64,000 nt of DNA, from contig NZ_QHLL01000001.1 in NCBI RefSeq assembly GCF_006864535.1, positions 62,001-126,000 of the forward strand, written 5' to 3'. Below, one piece after another: positions 25,738-34,943 of the stretch. How positions within the stretch are numbered: the stretch's first letter is position 1; every line of letters starts with the position of its first letter. Below the pieces are notes generated by a model. It was not told the DNA's origin. It did no database searches and saw only the letters and a program-made list of their open reading frames with translations. The DNA comes from Campylobacter sp. MIT 12-8780. GTDB taxonomy: Bacteria; Campylobacterota; Campylobacteria; Campylobacterales; Campylobacteraceae. A program made the translations under genes and the position numbers.

Positions 25738-26718
25738 TTATTTAAGCTCTTTTTTATTTTTAAGGATTTGGCTAAGCTCGAGCAAAGTGGCGATAAGAAA
25801 TTCTTTTTTGATGAGTTTTGAATTTGTTTTAAGCTCATATTCACTTTGCAAACATAAAAAAAAGATTTTTTGATACTGAGTCAGACTTAATGCAAAGGCT
25901 TGCATTTGAAGCTTGCTCGCTACATTTGGTGGTGGGGCATAGCCTAAAAGCTCTTTTAAATCAACCTTGCCATAAATTTTAGCATACAAGTTAATCTTAA
26001 AAAGGCGGTAAAAATTGCTTGACAAAGAGTTAAGCAAGGCAATTTCATTAAAATTTTCTAAGAATTTTTCAAGCTCAACTCTTAAATCTTTACCTTGCAA
26101 AAGCTGTTCAAAAAAACTTTCAAAACCAAGCACACTAAGACTAAAACAATACTTTTCAACCACATTTTCATCTATGCTTAAGCCAGCGAATTTATTAAGC
26201 TCGCTTGAAGCAAGATATAAGTTTTCATCAAAATTTTGATATAAAAAAAGCAAGGCATTATGCGTTGCGTTAATGCCAAGTTCTTTTGCTTTTAAACTTA
26301 AAAGCTCTATACCTTCTTTGGCTGAGCTTGGTTTAAAAAATCGTGCAAAATTATTCTCAAAGCTTTTTTCAAGCTCGTTTTGCTTGCTTGACTCATCATA
26401 GAGTTCAAGCAAAAAGAAGTTATCCTCGCTTTGTTTGCAAAGACTAATTAAAGCCTCAAGCTCTTTTTTGCTGGGCTTTTTAAAGCTTTTTAATTCAAGT
26501 AGTTTTTTTTCGCTAAATAAAGAAGCACTCGCCAAATAATCACTCGCCCTTGCAAAATCATACTCCTCAAAATAAAGCTTTAAGCATTCATCAACACCAA
26601 ATTTTTCTTTAATAAAGCTTGCAAAAAGCTCGGTTTGAAAATCATCTGCCCCATATAAAGCAAAAAAATGCGGAAAATAATTGCCTTTTAATAAATTCTG
26701 CAAATCCTTTCTATACAT
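25738..26718 (-). CDS. holA: DNA polymerase III delta subunit
   Basis: The 326-residue protein is the clamp-loader delta subunit, which opens the beta clamp. Its N-terminal domain shows HFFALYGADDFQTELFASFI (about 17-36), followed by LFSEKKLLELKSFKKPSKKEL and a helical C-terminal domain. Sequence conservation in this family is low, but length, N-terminal motif and position directly after rnr (the starts overlap by eight bases) support the call. It is likely cotranscribed with rnr. Confidence 0.85.
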   Translation of the reverse strand: MYRKDLQNLLKGNYFPHFFALYGADDFQTELFASFIKEKFGVDECLKLYFEEYDFARASDYLASASLFSEKKLLELKSFKKPSKKELEALISLCKQSEDNFFLLELYDESSKQNELEKSFENNFARFFKPSSAKEGIELLSLKAKELGINATHNALLFLYQNFDENLYLASSELNKFAGLSIDENVVEKYCFSLSVLGFESFFEQLLQGKDLRVELEKFLENFNEIALLNSLSSNFYRLFKINLYAKIYGKVDLKELLGYAPPPNVASKLQMQAFALSLTQYQKIFFLCLQSEYELKTNSKLIKKEFLIATLLELSQILKNKKELK

Positions 26719-28651
26719 TTTTTCGCTCCAAGCTCTCTAAATTTTGTGTAATTTTAGCAAAAATTTTCGCCATTATAATATCAACATCACAAATTTCAAG
26801 CTCAACTTTTTGAAGTAAATTTGCACTTTCATCAAGCAAAATCAGCTCTGCGCCTTTAAGCTCATCATCAAGTTTGGCTATATTAATATTGATATTTTCA
26901 CTTACAAAAGCCCTAAAACGCTCATGCAAATGCTTCTTTGCCCAGCGAGCAAATTTCCTATCCATAAAGTCAAACGCCACCTTATCAGCTTCTCGTTCAA
27001 GCACGCTTAAACTTTCACAAGTGCTATTTATGTTTAAAAGCAAATATTTAAAGGTTTTTTCATCTTTTCTTAATTTTGCTTTTAAAAGCCTATGCAAAAT
27101 AAGATCAGAATACCTTCTAATAGGACTTGTAAAATGAGTATAGCGCTCAAAACCCAAGCCAAAATGTCCTAAATTTTCACTCGCGTATTCAGCTCTTTTT
27201 TGTGCTTTGATGATAAGCTTATCAACTTCTTCTCTAATGCCTAAATCCTGGGCTAAAGTTTGCACATCTTTGATAAATTCAAACAAATTTGCTTTTAATT
27301 TTGCGTCAATGCCAAGGCTGGCTAGCTCTGTGATAAGCTTAGTGATTTTTTTGCGATCAGCTGGAAGATGATTTCTAAAAACGCCCGTTTCTATGAGCTT
27401 TGCAGCTGCTTTGTTTGCTAAAAGCATACAATCTTCGATCAAAGCATGTGAAGGCGTATCGCTCTCATAACGCGTGGCTGTAAGCTCTTGTTTTTGATTT
27501 AAGATCATTTTAAGCTCTAAAGTATGAAACTCAAAGGCATTTTTAAGACGTCTTTTTCTAAGTATTTGCGTTAGCTTAAAAAGTGCATAAAGCCAGTTAA
27601 ATGCACCTAAATTTGGCTTTTTTTCTAAAAATTCATCAACCTCATCATAATGAAATCTTGCCTTTGAATTAATAATCCCCTCAAAAAGCTCTTCTTTAAG
27701 CACTTCGCCAGTTTCATCAAAGCTAAATTTAAAACCAAAAACAAGACGATCTTCATTTGGCTTTAAAGAACAGATATTTTCACTTAATTTTCGAGGCAGC
27801 ATAGGAATGGCTTTGTGTGGAAAATAGATCGAAAAACCCCTTGCCCTTGCTTCTTTATCTAAGGCACTATAAGCAGCCACATACTCGCTCACATCAGCAA
27901 TCGCTACAAAAAGTTCTCTTGCTTTTTCATCATAAAAGATCGCATCATCAAAGTCTTTTGCGTCGATTGGATCGATGGTGCAAAAGTTTAAATGCCTCAA
28001 ATCAAGCCTGTTTTCATACATACTTGCTTCAACAAAATCCCCATACGCCTCAGCTTCCTCAAGACAAGCTTGCGTAAAAGCCTCGTTTTTATTGTATAAA
28101 GCAAGTGAAATTTTCTCATCAACACACTCATCATCAATATGCCCTAGAACCTCAACTATAGTGTTGTTTTCATTTTCTACCTTAAATATAGTGCCAAGTG
28201 GCAGGGCTTTAAGGCTTTTTTGACTTGCATTTAAGCTTTGCATTAAGCCTGTTTTGATATTCATACCAAGTATAAGATTGCCTTGTTTTTTACTCACAAG
28301 CAAGGAGCTTTTATTTGCCCTTTTAAGCACCATTACAACTTTAGCTTTTGGACGTTTTTTACGCAAGGGCAAAAGCTTGCAAACAACTATATCTTGATAA
28401 TTTGCTGTGTTTAAGTCTTTATGCTCTATAAGCAAATCCCTTTCAAAGCCTTCGTTAAAGACTTCTAAAAAGCCTGTTTGTTTACTTGAGATGTCTATTT
28501 TTCCAAAAACAAAGCCGTTGTTAAGGTAAAATTTATGCTTGTATTCTTTGACTATGTCTTTTAAGACAAGCTCTCTTAAAATTTGCTTAAATTCATTGAG
28601 AAGCTGTTTTTCTTCAAGTCCAAAGCTGAGTGCTTTTAAAAATTCTTTCAC
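26711..28651 (-). CDS. rnr: ribonuclease R (RNB family)
   Basis: This 3'-5' exoribonuclease degrades structured RNA. In 646 residues it shows an N-terminal cold-shock-like region (about 45-180), the RNB catalytic domain with CTIDPIDAKDFDDAIFY (about 225-241; the Asp cluster binds Mg2+), GFSIYFPHKAIPMLP, HFTSPIRRYSDLILHRLL, and a short C-terminal S1-like part. It is shorter than E. coli RNase R (about 813) because the N-terminal helix-turn-helix and basic tail are reduced, as is usual in Campylobacterota. From memory ilvC follows in the divergent position in C. jejuni; here it is absent. Confidence 0.93.
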   Translation of the reverse strand: MKEFLKALSFGLEEKQLLNEFKQILRELVLKDIVKEYKHKFYLNNGFVFGKIDISSKQTGFLEVFNEGFERDLLIEHKDLNTANYQDIVVCKLLPLRKKRPKAKVVMVLKRANKSSLLVSKKQGNLILGMNIKTGLMQSLNASQKSLKALPLGTIFKVENENNTIVEVLGHIDDECVDEKISLALYNKNEAFTQACLEEAEAYGDFVEASMYENRLDLRHLNFCTIDPIDAKDFDDAIFYDEKARELFVAIADVSEYVAAYSALDKEARARGFSIYFPHKAIPMLPRKLSENICSLKPNEDRLVFGFKFSFDETGEVLKEELFEGIINSKARFHYDEVDEFLEKKPNLGAFNWLYALFKLTQILRKRRLKNAFEFHTLELKMILNQKQELTATRYESDTPSHALIEDCMLLANKAAAKLIETGVFRNHLPADRKKITKLITELASLGIDAKLKANLFEFIKDVQTLAQDLGIREEVDKLIIKAQKRAEYASENLGHFGLGFERYTHFTSPIRRYSDLILHRLLKAKLRKDEKTFKYLLLNINSTCESLSVLEREADKVAFDFMDRKFARWAKKHLHERFRAFVSENININIAKLDDELKGAELILLDESANLLQKVELEICDVDIIMAKIFAKITQNLESLERKNV

Positions 28652-28732
28652 TTTTCTATCTTTGTAAATATATATTTTTAAGTTTTAAACACAATTTTAC
28701 ACAAAAAATATTTAAAAAGAATGTTATTTTGT

Positions 28733-28738
28733 TATAAT
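28733..28738 (+). promoter_or_regulatory. -10 box for the deacetylase-dprA operon
   Basis: TTTTGTTATAATTTCC contains a perfect TATAAT with an upstream TG-type extension, 41 bases before the ATG at 28780. It drives four overlapping plus-strand genes through 31960. Confidence 0.68.
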
Positions 28739-28779
28739 TTCCTAATTTTTTAAAAATAAAAGGCTGAAAATAATTCATT

Positions 28780-29943
28780 ATGTTTAAAAATAAAACCCTT
28801 ATTCTTTTTGTATTTATTGGCATTATCCTGCTTTGCGGGCTATTTTTTGTTTTTATGGATTTTGATCCTAAAGAAGAGCTTAAACTCGCACAAGAAAATA
28901 CGCTTCATCAAATTCAAACACAAGAAGAAAATGAAAGCAAAAAGCTTATAAAAGGCTTATTTGCTGATTATATAGCTGATGATGAAAATAACACAAGCAA
29001 GGACACCCTCACTCTTTGGCAAAGTCAAGAAAAAAACACCACAGAAACAAATGCTACAAATGAATTTTTTGCAAATTTCAAACTCAGCCAAAATCAAATT
29101 TTGCATAATCAAAAAGCATATTTTGACTTTTTTGCACTTCCTTTAAAACCCTTAAAAGAAGAAAATTTAAGCACCTTGTCAAACAAAAATGAAGCAAATA
29201 TCACACTTGAACTCAATACAAGTTTAAGCCAAAACGACACATCACAACTGCCTCAAAAACCACAAAACATAAATTTCAAAAATAATACAAAAAAAGCCAA
29301 ACTCGCCATCATTATCGATGATATAGCAAGTAAAGATCAAGTAAAAGCGCTTAAAAAAACAGGGCTTAAACTCATACCTTCTTTTTTTCCAAGCGATAAA
29401 AACCACCCTCGTACAAAGGAATTTGCAAGAGAATTTGACTTTTTTATGGTGCATTTGCCCTTAGCTGCTCTTCATTTTAAAGGAGAAGAAAGAAGAACTT
29501 TGCAGCCAAATGATACTCAAGAACACATTGATGCAAGGATAGCTGAAATTGATAAAGATTTTGTTGGCTTAAAATTCATTAACAATCATACAGGAAGTTT
29601 ATTTACCAGCGATGAAAAAGCTATGGAAAAGCTCTTTAAAGCTTTTAAAAAATATAATTTTATCTTTGTGGATTCTGTAACTATAGGCTCGAGCAAGGCT
29701 GTGAAGCTTGCTCCTCAATTTCAAAGATTGTATATCAAAAGAGATATTTTTCTTGACAATGAAGATGATGTGAAAAAGATCAAAAAAGAGCTTGCAAAGG
29801 CTGTTGCTTTAGCTCACAAAAAGGGTTTTGCTATAGCTATAGCCCACCCGCGCAAAAATACCTTTAAGGCTTTAGAACAAAGCAAAGATTTGCTTCAAAG
29901 CGTTGAACTTGTGTATTTGAATGAAGTGTATGAGTATGATTAA
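28780..29943 (+). CDS. divergent polysaccharide deacetylase family protein (YibQ-like)
   Basis: The 387-residue protein has an N-terminal membrane anchor (about residues 5-27), a Ser/Asn/Glu-rich linker (about 30-165) and a C-terminal NodB-like barrel of the divergent deacetylase family: KLAIIIDDIASKDQ (the DD pair), FMVHLPLAAL, FINNHTGSLFTSDEKAM, FIFVDSVTIGSSKA and AIAIAHPRKNTFKAL. Metal-binding Asp and His residues are present. The location is periplasmic. The true substrate of this family is unsettled. Its end overlaps the dprA start. Confidence 0.85.
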   Translation: MFKNKTLILFVFIGIILLCGLFFVFMDFDPKEELKLAQENTLHQIQTQEENESKKLIKGLFADYIADDENNTSKDTLTLWQSQEKNTTETNATNEFFANFKLSQNQILHNQKAYFDFFALPLKPLKEENLSTLSNKNEANITLELNTSLSQNDTSQLPQKPQNINFKNNTKKAKLAIIIDDIASKDQVKALKKTGLKLIPSFFPSDKNHPRTKEFAREFDFFMVHLPLAALHFKGEERRTLQPNDTQEHIDARIAEIDKDFVGLKFINNHTGSLFTSDEKAMEKLFKAFKKYNFIFVDSVTIGSSKAVKLAPQFQRLYIKRDIFLDNEDDVKKIKKELAKAVALAHKKGFAIAIAHPRKNTFKALEQSKDLLQSVELVYLNEVYEYD

Positions 29944-30709
29944 AGCGCTTGATGAACTGCCAAATGAACTTTTAAGCCTTAAAAATCCACCTTCAAAGCT
30001 GTATTATAGAGGAAATTTAGCCTTACTTAAAAAGCCAAAAGTTGCGATTATTGGCTCAAGAAAGATGAGTGTTTATACCAAAGAATGCGTTTTAGAGCTA
30101 GCTTCTTTGCTTTCAAAACTTGGTGTTTGCGTGGTAAGTGGTGGGGCAATTGGTGTTGATATTAATGCTCATTTGGGAGCTATGCCTTGCACTATAGGCG
30201 TTTTTGCTAATTCACTTGATCTGATTTATCCTCAAAGCAATGCTCCTATCATCAAACAAATTTATGAAAAAGGCTTAGCTCTAAGTGAAAAAGAAAAAAA
30301 CTATAGCCCAAAACGTTACGACTTTTTACTAAGAAATCGCCTTATCATAGCACTTTGCGAGCATATTATCATCGCTGAAGCGGATTTGAAAAGTGGCTCT
30401 TTTGCGAGTGCAAATTTAGCTTTGGATTTAGGTAAAAAGCTTTTTGTGCTGCCTCAAAGAAAAGATGAAAGCAAGGGCACAAATTTTTTACTTTCCCAAA
30501 ACAAAGCTCGTCTTATTTATGATTTTAATGACTACGCCTCGCACTTTGGCACACTCATACAAAAAGAACAAGATGACGCATTTTTAAGCTTTTGCAAGCA
30601 AGGTGTAAGCTTGGAAGAAGCTTTAGCTCGGTTTGGATCAAAAGTCTATGAATACGAGCTTGAAGGCAAGATAGATATACAAGGTGTATTTATAAAGGTG
30701 CTTGAATGA
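29921..30709 (+). CDS. dprA: DNA processing protein DprA
   Basis: DprA binds incoming single-stranded DNA and loads RecA during natural transformation. The 262-residue protein has the Rossmann-like core: [17 protein letters not shown] (about 42-58), [48 protein letters not shown] and [15 protein letters not shown]. The C-terminal DML1-like helical domain is short. Three ATGs (29921, 29930, 29936) are in frame inside the end of the preceding gene; none has a good ribosome site, suggesting translational coupling. The next gene overlaps by four bases. Confidence 0.92.
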   Translation: MKCMSMIKALDELPNELLSLKNPPSKLYYRGNLALLKKPKVAIIGSRKMSVYTKECVLELASLLSKLGVCVVSGGAIGVDINAHLGAMPCTIGVFANSLDLIYPQSNAPIIKQIYEKGLALSEKEKNYSPKRYDFLLRNRLIIALCEHIIIAEADLKSGSFASANLALDLGKKLFVLPQRKDESKGTNFLLSQNKARLIYDFNDYASHFGTLIQKEQDDAFLSFCKQGVSLEEALARFGSKVYEYELEGKIDIQGVFIKVLE

Positions 30710-31083
30710 ATGCTTTAGTGCTTGATTGGGGTTTAAAACGCATGGGTGTCGCACTTTGTATAAATTCTCAAGTTGCTATCCCTCTTCAAGCTATATTAAG
30801 AAAAAATCGCAATCAAGCCGCAAATGAACTTAAAGAACTTTTAAAAGAGTATCAAATTTCACTTTTACTTGTTGGCAAAGGCTCAAATTCTGATGAAAGT
30901 ATGCAAAAAAGGATAAGACATTTTATCTCTTTACTTGATTTTAAGGGCGAAGTTTGCTTTATAGATGAAAGTTTTACGAGCAAAGACGCTGCAAAGCTTA
31001 GCTCCTTAAGCACACAAAAAGATGGCAAGAGTGATTCTTTAGCGGCTTTGCTGATGGCAAAGGATTATTTTGGCTTACTTTGA
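30706..31083 (+). CDS. ruvX: RuvX/YqgF RNase-H-fold nuclease
   Basis: The 125-residue protein has the YqgF core: [16 protein letters not shown] (catalytic Asp in VLDWG), [26 protein letters not shown] and [14 protein letters not shown] with its final Asp. The family resolves Holliday junctions or matures the 16S rRNA 5' end. It overlaps dprA at the start (ATGA) and the methyltransferase gene at the end, in one operon. Confidence 0.92.
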   Translation: MNALVLDWGLKRMGVALCINSQVAIPLQAILRKNRNQAANELKELLKEYQISLLLVGKGSNSDESMQKRIRHFISLLDFKGEVCFIDESFTSKDAAKLSSLSTQKDGKSDSLAALLMAKDYFGLL

Positions 31084-31960
31084 CTTAAAAGCCTATCTCA
31101 TAGGACTTTACGGACAAGACTTAAGCCAAAAGATTTTGCACTCTTTTACACAAAATAAAGACATAGGCATGTTTGTCAATAGTTTAAAATGCAGTGCTTT
31201 AAATTTTGAAAAAGAGCTTACAAAAGCAAATATTGCTTTTAAACAAATCGATGAAAATTTTTATAAAATCGCCTTTTTAGATAAAAGCACGCTCACTCAT
31301 CTTCAAATTTTCTCACAAGGCTTTTTTTATGTGCAAAATTACAGCTCATATTTGTGTGCGAAAAACCTTGATCCAAAAAGCGATCAAAGCGTGCTTGATC
31401 TATGTGCAGCGCCGGGTGGAAAGAGTATAAATTTAGCTAATTTTATGCAAAATAAAGGCGAATTAGCCTGTGTTGAGGCAAGCAAAGAACGTTTTTTTAC
31501 ACTTAAAAACAACCTTGTGCGTTATGGGGTAAAGGCAAAAGCCTTTCATAAAGATGGTAAAATCATAGGGCGACTTTGTCCTTTGAAGTTTGATAAAATC
31601 TTACTTGATGCTCCATGCTCAAGTTTTGCAAAATTTGGTCCCAACTTAGAAAAAAGCCCAAAAGAACTTAAAAACATAGCCTTGCTTCAAAAAAAGCTCT
31701 TGCACTCTGCTTTAAAAGCTCTAAAAAGAGGTGGAGAATTAGTATATAGCACCTGCACTTTCTTAAAAGAAGAAAATGAAGAAGTGCTTGAAAATGCTTT
31801 AAATAGTGAGTTTGAATTTGAGTTTTTGCCTTTAAAGCTTGACAATATCACAAGCATTGAGGCTTTTTCAACACATAAAAAGCTTGCAAATAACGCAAGA
31901 AGAATCATCGCTGATGATTTTAATGATGGTTTTTTTATGGCTAAAATTAAAAAGTTATGA
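31070..31960 (+). CDS. RsmB/NOP2-family RNA cytosine-5 methyltransferase
   Basis: The 296-residue SAM-dependent enzyme methylates cytosine in RNA, probably rRNA. Motifs seen are [14 protein letters not shown] (SAM site, about 102-115), [20 protein letters not shown] with the first catalytic Cys, and [17 protein letters not shown] with the second. It lacks a full N-terminal NusB-like domain. I use the TTG at 31070, which has AAGGA at 31060-31064 at proper spacing and overlaps the ruvX end; the first internal ATG would remove a conserved region. Confidence 0.88.
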   Translation: MAYFDLKAYLIGLYGQDLSQKILHSFTQNKDIGMFVNSLKCSALNFEKELTKANIAFKQIDENFYKIAFLDKSTLTHLQIFSQGFFYVQNYSSYLCAKNLDPKSDQSVLDLCAAPGGKSINLANFMQNKGELACVEASKERFFTLKNNLVRYGVKAKAFHKDGKIIGRLCPLKFDKILLDAPCSSFAKFGPNLEKSPKELKNIALLQKKLLHSALKALKRGGELVYSTCTFLKEENEEVLENALNSEFEFEFLPLKLDNITSIEAFSTHKKLANNARRIIADDFNDGFFMAKIKKL

Positions 31961-31997
31961 AAGCTCTCACTTTGCAAGTAATGCATGTATATCTAAG

Positions 31998-32023
31998 CTT
32001 GAACCTTAAAAATAAGGCTCAAG
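31998..32023. repeat. inverted repeat between convergent genes
   Basis: CTTGA-A-CCTTA (31998-32008) faces TAAGG-C-TCAAG (32013-32023) around an AAAA loop, ten pairs with one mismatch. It sits between the convergent methyltransferase and oorC genes, so a transcript-end role is likely. No T run follows on either strand, so it is not a textbook rho-independent terminator. Confidence 0.4.
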
Positions 32024-32053
32024 AAAAAATCAAGAACAAAGCTTTTAAAATGA

Positions 32054-32617
32054 TCAATCAATTTTTTTAGGCTTTGCTTCTTTAGCGTATTTAAGTCCTA
32101 AATCATAAGCTTTTGCGTTTGCTTCTCTTGTTTTTGGTGGCACGCTTTCAAGCATGATTTCTTTTAAAAGTTCTAAGTCTATACACTTACTCATAAAAGC
32201 TGCTATTGCTAGAGCGACAACTGATTGGGTAGCTACATTGCCAGCTTCGTCTTTAGCTATAGTGATGATAGGAATTTCAAACACCTGCCATTTTTTATAG
32301 TCCTCGTCCTTTGCATGCACCAAATTTGGCTCGATAACGATGATACCTCCGGGTTTTACTCCATCTTTAAAGCCATGATAGCCCTTATCAGCAGTTGCGA
32401 GCATAAACTCGATCTCGCCTTCTGTTGCATAAGGAAAAAGTATGTCCTTATCATCAATAACTATATCAACCTTTGTAGGACCGCCTCTTACTTGAGAGGT
32501 GTAGGTTGAAATTTTAAAAGCAAAACGTCCGCTTTTAATCGCCGCATCAGCTAAAATTTCACCAGCTGTAATCACCCCTTGTCCGCCTTCGCCTCCAAAT
32601 CTAAGCTGATGTCTCAT
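32054..32617 (-). CDS. oorC: 2-oxoglutarate:acceptor oxidoreductase, gamma subunit
   Basis: OorC is one of four subunits of the oxygen-sensitive 2-oxoglutarate oxidoreductase, which makes succinyl-CoA in the TCA cycle and reduces a flavodoxin or ferredoxin. The 187-residue protein starts RHQLRFGGEGGQGVITAGEI, the gamma-domain signature, and includes TYTSQVRGGPTKVDIVI. It overlaps oorB by four bases and ends the oorDABC operon. Confidence 0.95.
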   Translation of the reverse strand: MRHQLRFGGEGGQGVITAGEILADAAIKSGRFAFKISTYTSQVRGGPTKVDIVIDDKDILFPYATEGEIEFMLATADKGYHGFKDGVKPGGIIVIEPNLVHAKDEDYKKWQVFEIPIITIAKDEAGNVATQSVVALAIAAFMSKCIDLELLKEIMLESVPPKTREANAKAYDLGLKYAKEAKPKKID

Positions 32618-33459
32618 TTTAACGCTCCTAAATCAACCATTCTTTTTTCTTTCATCGCCCTACGCACTTCTTCATACGCATGACAATACTCTGCCTTACT
32701 TTCATCTTGATGAAGTATGCCTGTAGGGAATTTATCCACCCTTTGTTCATAATCCATCTTTTCAAATTTATCCTTATCCACAACCCTGCCCTTGATCCAA
32801 TCAAGCATTTGCACAGCCTCACCCATCTTGTTTTTGCGCCCTAAGTTAATATGGCAGTTTGAAAAAACATCAACAAAGCTATAGCCATTATGAGCTAAGG
32901 CTTTATAGATAAGATTTTCAAGTTTAGCTGCTTCGATAACATTGCCCCTTGCAACAAAGCTTGCACCAGCTGCGATAGTCAGCTTACATGCATCAAAATT
33001 TGGATCGATATTGCCCTTTTGAGCTGTAACGGTGTAAAAGCCAAGTGGAGTTGTAGGCGAGGTTTGCGAATTTGTAAGCCCATAAATGAAGTTATTAATC
33101 AAAATATGCGTTAAGTCTATATTACGTCTGCAACCATGTATGGTATGATTGCCGCCAATTGCCAAGGTATCGCCGTCTCCGCTTACGACTATGACTTTTT
33201 TGTTTGGATTTGCTAGCTTTATACCTGTAGCATAAGCAATAGCCCTGCCATGCGTTGTATGAACGGTATTGCAATTCACATAAGAACTCATACGCCCAGA
33301 ACAGCCAATGCCTGAAACAAGGCACACATCATCCATCTTCCAGCCTATCTTTTGCACTGCTCTAATGATACATTTTAAAACTACTCCATCTCCACAGCCC
33401 CAGCACCACTGCGTAGGCATTTTATCTACGCGTAAATATTCATCATAATCAAAAGCCAT
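32614..33459 (-). CDS. oorB: 2-oxoglutarate:acceptor oxidoreductase, beta subunit
   Basis: The 281-residue subunit binds thiamine diphosphate. WCWGCGDGVVLKC near the N-terminus supplies cluster or metal Cys residues, and VVSGDGDTLAIGGNHTIHGC with LINNFIYGLTNSQ is the GDG-N TPP/Mg2+ motif. Together with OorA it forms the catalytic site. It lies one base after oorA and overlaps oorC. Confidence 0.96.
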   Translation of the reverse strand: MAFDYDEYLRVDKMPTQWCWGCGDGVVLKCIIRAVQKIGWKMDDVCLVSGIGCSGRMSSYVNCNTVHTTHGRAIAYATGIKLANPNKKVIVVSGDGDTLAIGGNHTIHGCRRNIDLTHILINNFIYGLTNSQTSPTTPLGFYTVTAQKGNIDPNFDACKLTIAAGASFVARGNVIEAAKLENLIYKALAHNGYSFVDVFSNCHINLGRKNKMGEAVQMLDWIKGRVVDKDKFEKMDYEQRVDKFPTGILHQDESKAEYCHAYEEVRRAMKEKRMVDLGALK

Positions 33460-33460
33460 T

Positions 33461-34585
33461 TTATAAATTCTCCTTAATCTTTACCATAATCTCACTTGGT
33501 GTTAAAGGGCGCCCATTTGCTCTTAAACAAGGGATAAGATCATCTCTTTTGCTCGCTCTTTGCACTTCCTCAAGATACTGCCCCATATTGAGCTCGCATA
33601 CCATTACCTTTTTGAATTTATTTACCACCTCAGCGATCTTTTTTTCATGCACTGGATAGAGTGTGATAGGACGGAAAAGCCCTACTTCTATACCTTGATC
33701 TTTAAGCCTTGCGATAGCTTCTTTGACCGATCTGCTTGTGCTTCCATAAGCGATGATTAAAAGCTCGGCTTTTTCTAGGTTGTATTCTTCAAATTTGCAA
33801 ATTTCATCTTTGCGGCTGTGAATTTTGCCAAATAAACGCTCGATATTGTATTTGACTATATCGCCATCTTCTGTTGGAAAGCCTATATCTCCGTGATGAA
33901 GCCCAGTAATGTGATAGCGGTAGCCCTCAAAGAAAGGATTGAGCGTAGCTGGCTCATTCATAGGTGCAGCATAAGGCTTATATTCTTTTTTATCTCCGCT
34001 AAATTTAGCTCTATCAATGATCTCAAGTTCGTTTAGCTCTGGTAATTTTGCCTTGCCATTCATATGTCCTACGGTTTCATCAAGAAGTAAAAATACCGGA
34101 GTCATAAGCTTTTCAGCTAAATTAAAAGCACGAATAGTTTCAGTGTAGGATTCTTCTAAGCTTGCTGGAGCTAAAGCAATGCTTGCAAAATCCCCATGCG
34201 TAGGAGCTTTTGCCTGCCAAAGATCGCCTTGTGCTACGCGCGTAGGAAGTCCAGTTGAAGGGCCACCTCGCATAACATTTGCGATAACCAAAGGAATTTC
34301 AGCGATAAAAGCATAACCGATTTGCTCGCTTTTAAGTGAAATCCCCGGACCGCTACTTGCTGTCATAGCCTTAGTTCCACTCATTGAAGCACCTATACTT
34401 ACGCTAATGCCTGAAATTTCATCTTCCATTTGAATGAAAGTGCCATCATTTAAAGGTAAAAGCTTTGAAAGCTCGTGTGCGATTTCTGAACTTGGAGTGA
34501 TGGGATAGCCTCCAAAAAACCTACAGCCGCATTCTATGGCTGCTTTTGCCACTAGGACATTGCCCGTTGATATTAATTCTCTCAT
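33461..34585 (-). CDS. oorA: 2-oxoglutarate:acceptor oxidoreductase, alpha subunit
   Basis: The 374-residue alpha subunit has GCRFFGGYPITPSSEIAHEL (about 19-38), MEDEISGISVSIGASMSGTK with the conserved Glu, SSGPGISLKSEQIGYAF, and the C-terminal transketolase-like domain (LFRPITLYPVHEKKIAEV). Sequence and order are those of the Campylobacter/Helicobacter OorDABC complex. It follows oorD by five bases. Confidence 0.96.
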   Translation of the reverse strand: MRELISTGNVLVAKAAIECGCRFFGGYPITPSSEIAHELSKLLPLNDGTFIQMEDEISGISVSIGASMSGTKAMTASSGPGISLKSEQIGYAFIAEIPLVIANVMRGGPSTGLPTRVAQGDLWQAKAPTHGDFASIALAPASLEESYTETIRAFNLAEKLMTPVFLLLDETVGHMNGKAKLPELNELEIIDRAKFSGDKKEYKPYAAPMNEPATLNPFFEGYRYHITGLHHGDIGFPTEDGDIVKYNIERLFGKIHSRKDEICKFEEYNLEKAELLIIAYGSTSRSVKEAIARLKDQGIEVGLFRPITLYPVHEKKIAEVVNKFKKVMVCELNMGQYLEEVQRASKRDDLIPCLRANGRPLTPSEIMVKIKENL

Positions 34586-34590
34586 TGTAA

Positions 34591-34905
34591 TCAGCCTTGT
34601 AATTTTTTATATTTATTTTGCTTTACAGCTTCAGCTCTTTCTTTGGCTTCTGGGGTAAGTTTTGCGAATTTAAACTCATCTCTTTTCGCCACCATAATAG
34701 CAAAATCCGGACAATGCACCTCGCATTCCATACAACCTATACAGGCTTGAGGATACACAACCTCGATCATCTGTCCTAGCACAGCATTAATATCATCACG
34801 CATAGCCAAAACACCAGCAGGGCAGTAGCTTACGCAGATATTACATGCTTTGCACCTTTGTTCATTCACCCAAACGGGCGTATCTTTAGGAGCAATAACA
34901 CTCAT
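34591..34905 (-). CDS. oorD: 2-oxoglutarate:acceptor oxidoreductase, ferredoxin-like delta subunit
   Basis: The 104-residue subunit carries two 4Fe-4S motifs, CKACNICVSYCPAG (about 18-31) and CIGCMECEVHCPDF (about 56-69), for electron transfer out of the complex. It heads the oorDABC genes and is only 38 bases from the end of mdh. In C. jejuni, as I recall, sucC and sucD occupy this junction; here there is no room for them. Confidence 0.94.
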   Translation of the reverse strand: MSVIAPKDTPVWVNEQRCKACNICVSYCPAGVLAMRDDINAVLGQMIEVVYPQACIGCMECEVHCPDFAIMVAKRDEFKFAKLTPEAKERAEAVKQNKYKKLQG

Positions 34906-34943
34906 TTTTTTTCCTTATCATTTTTTTAAAACACAACTAAAAA

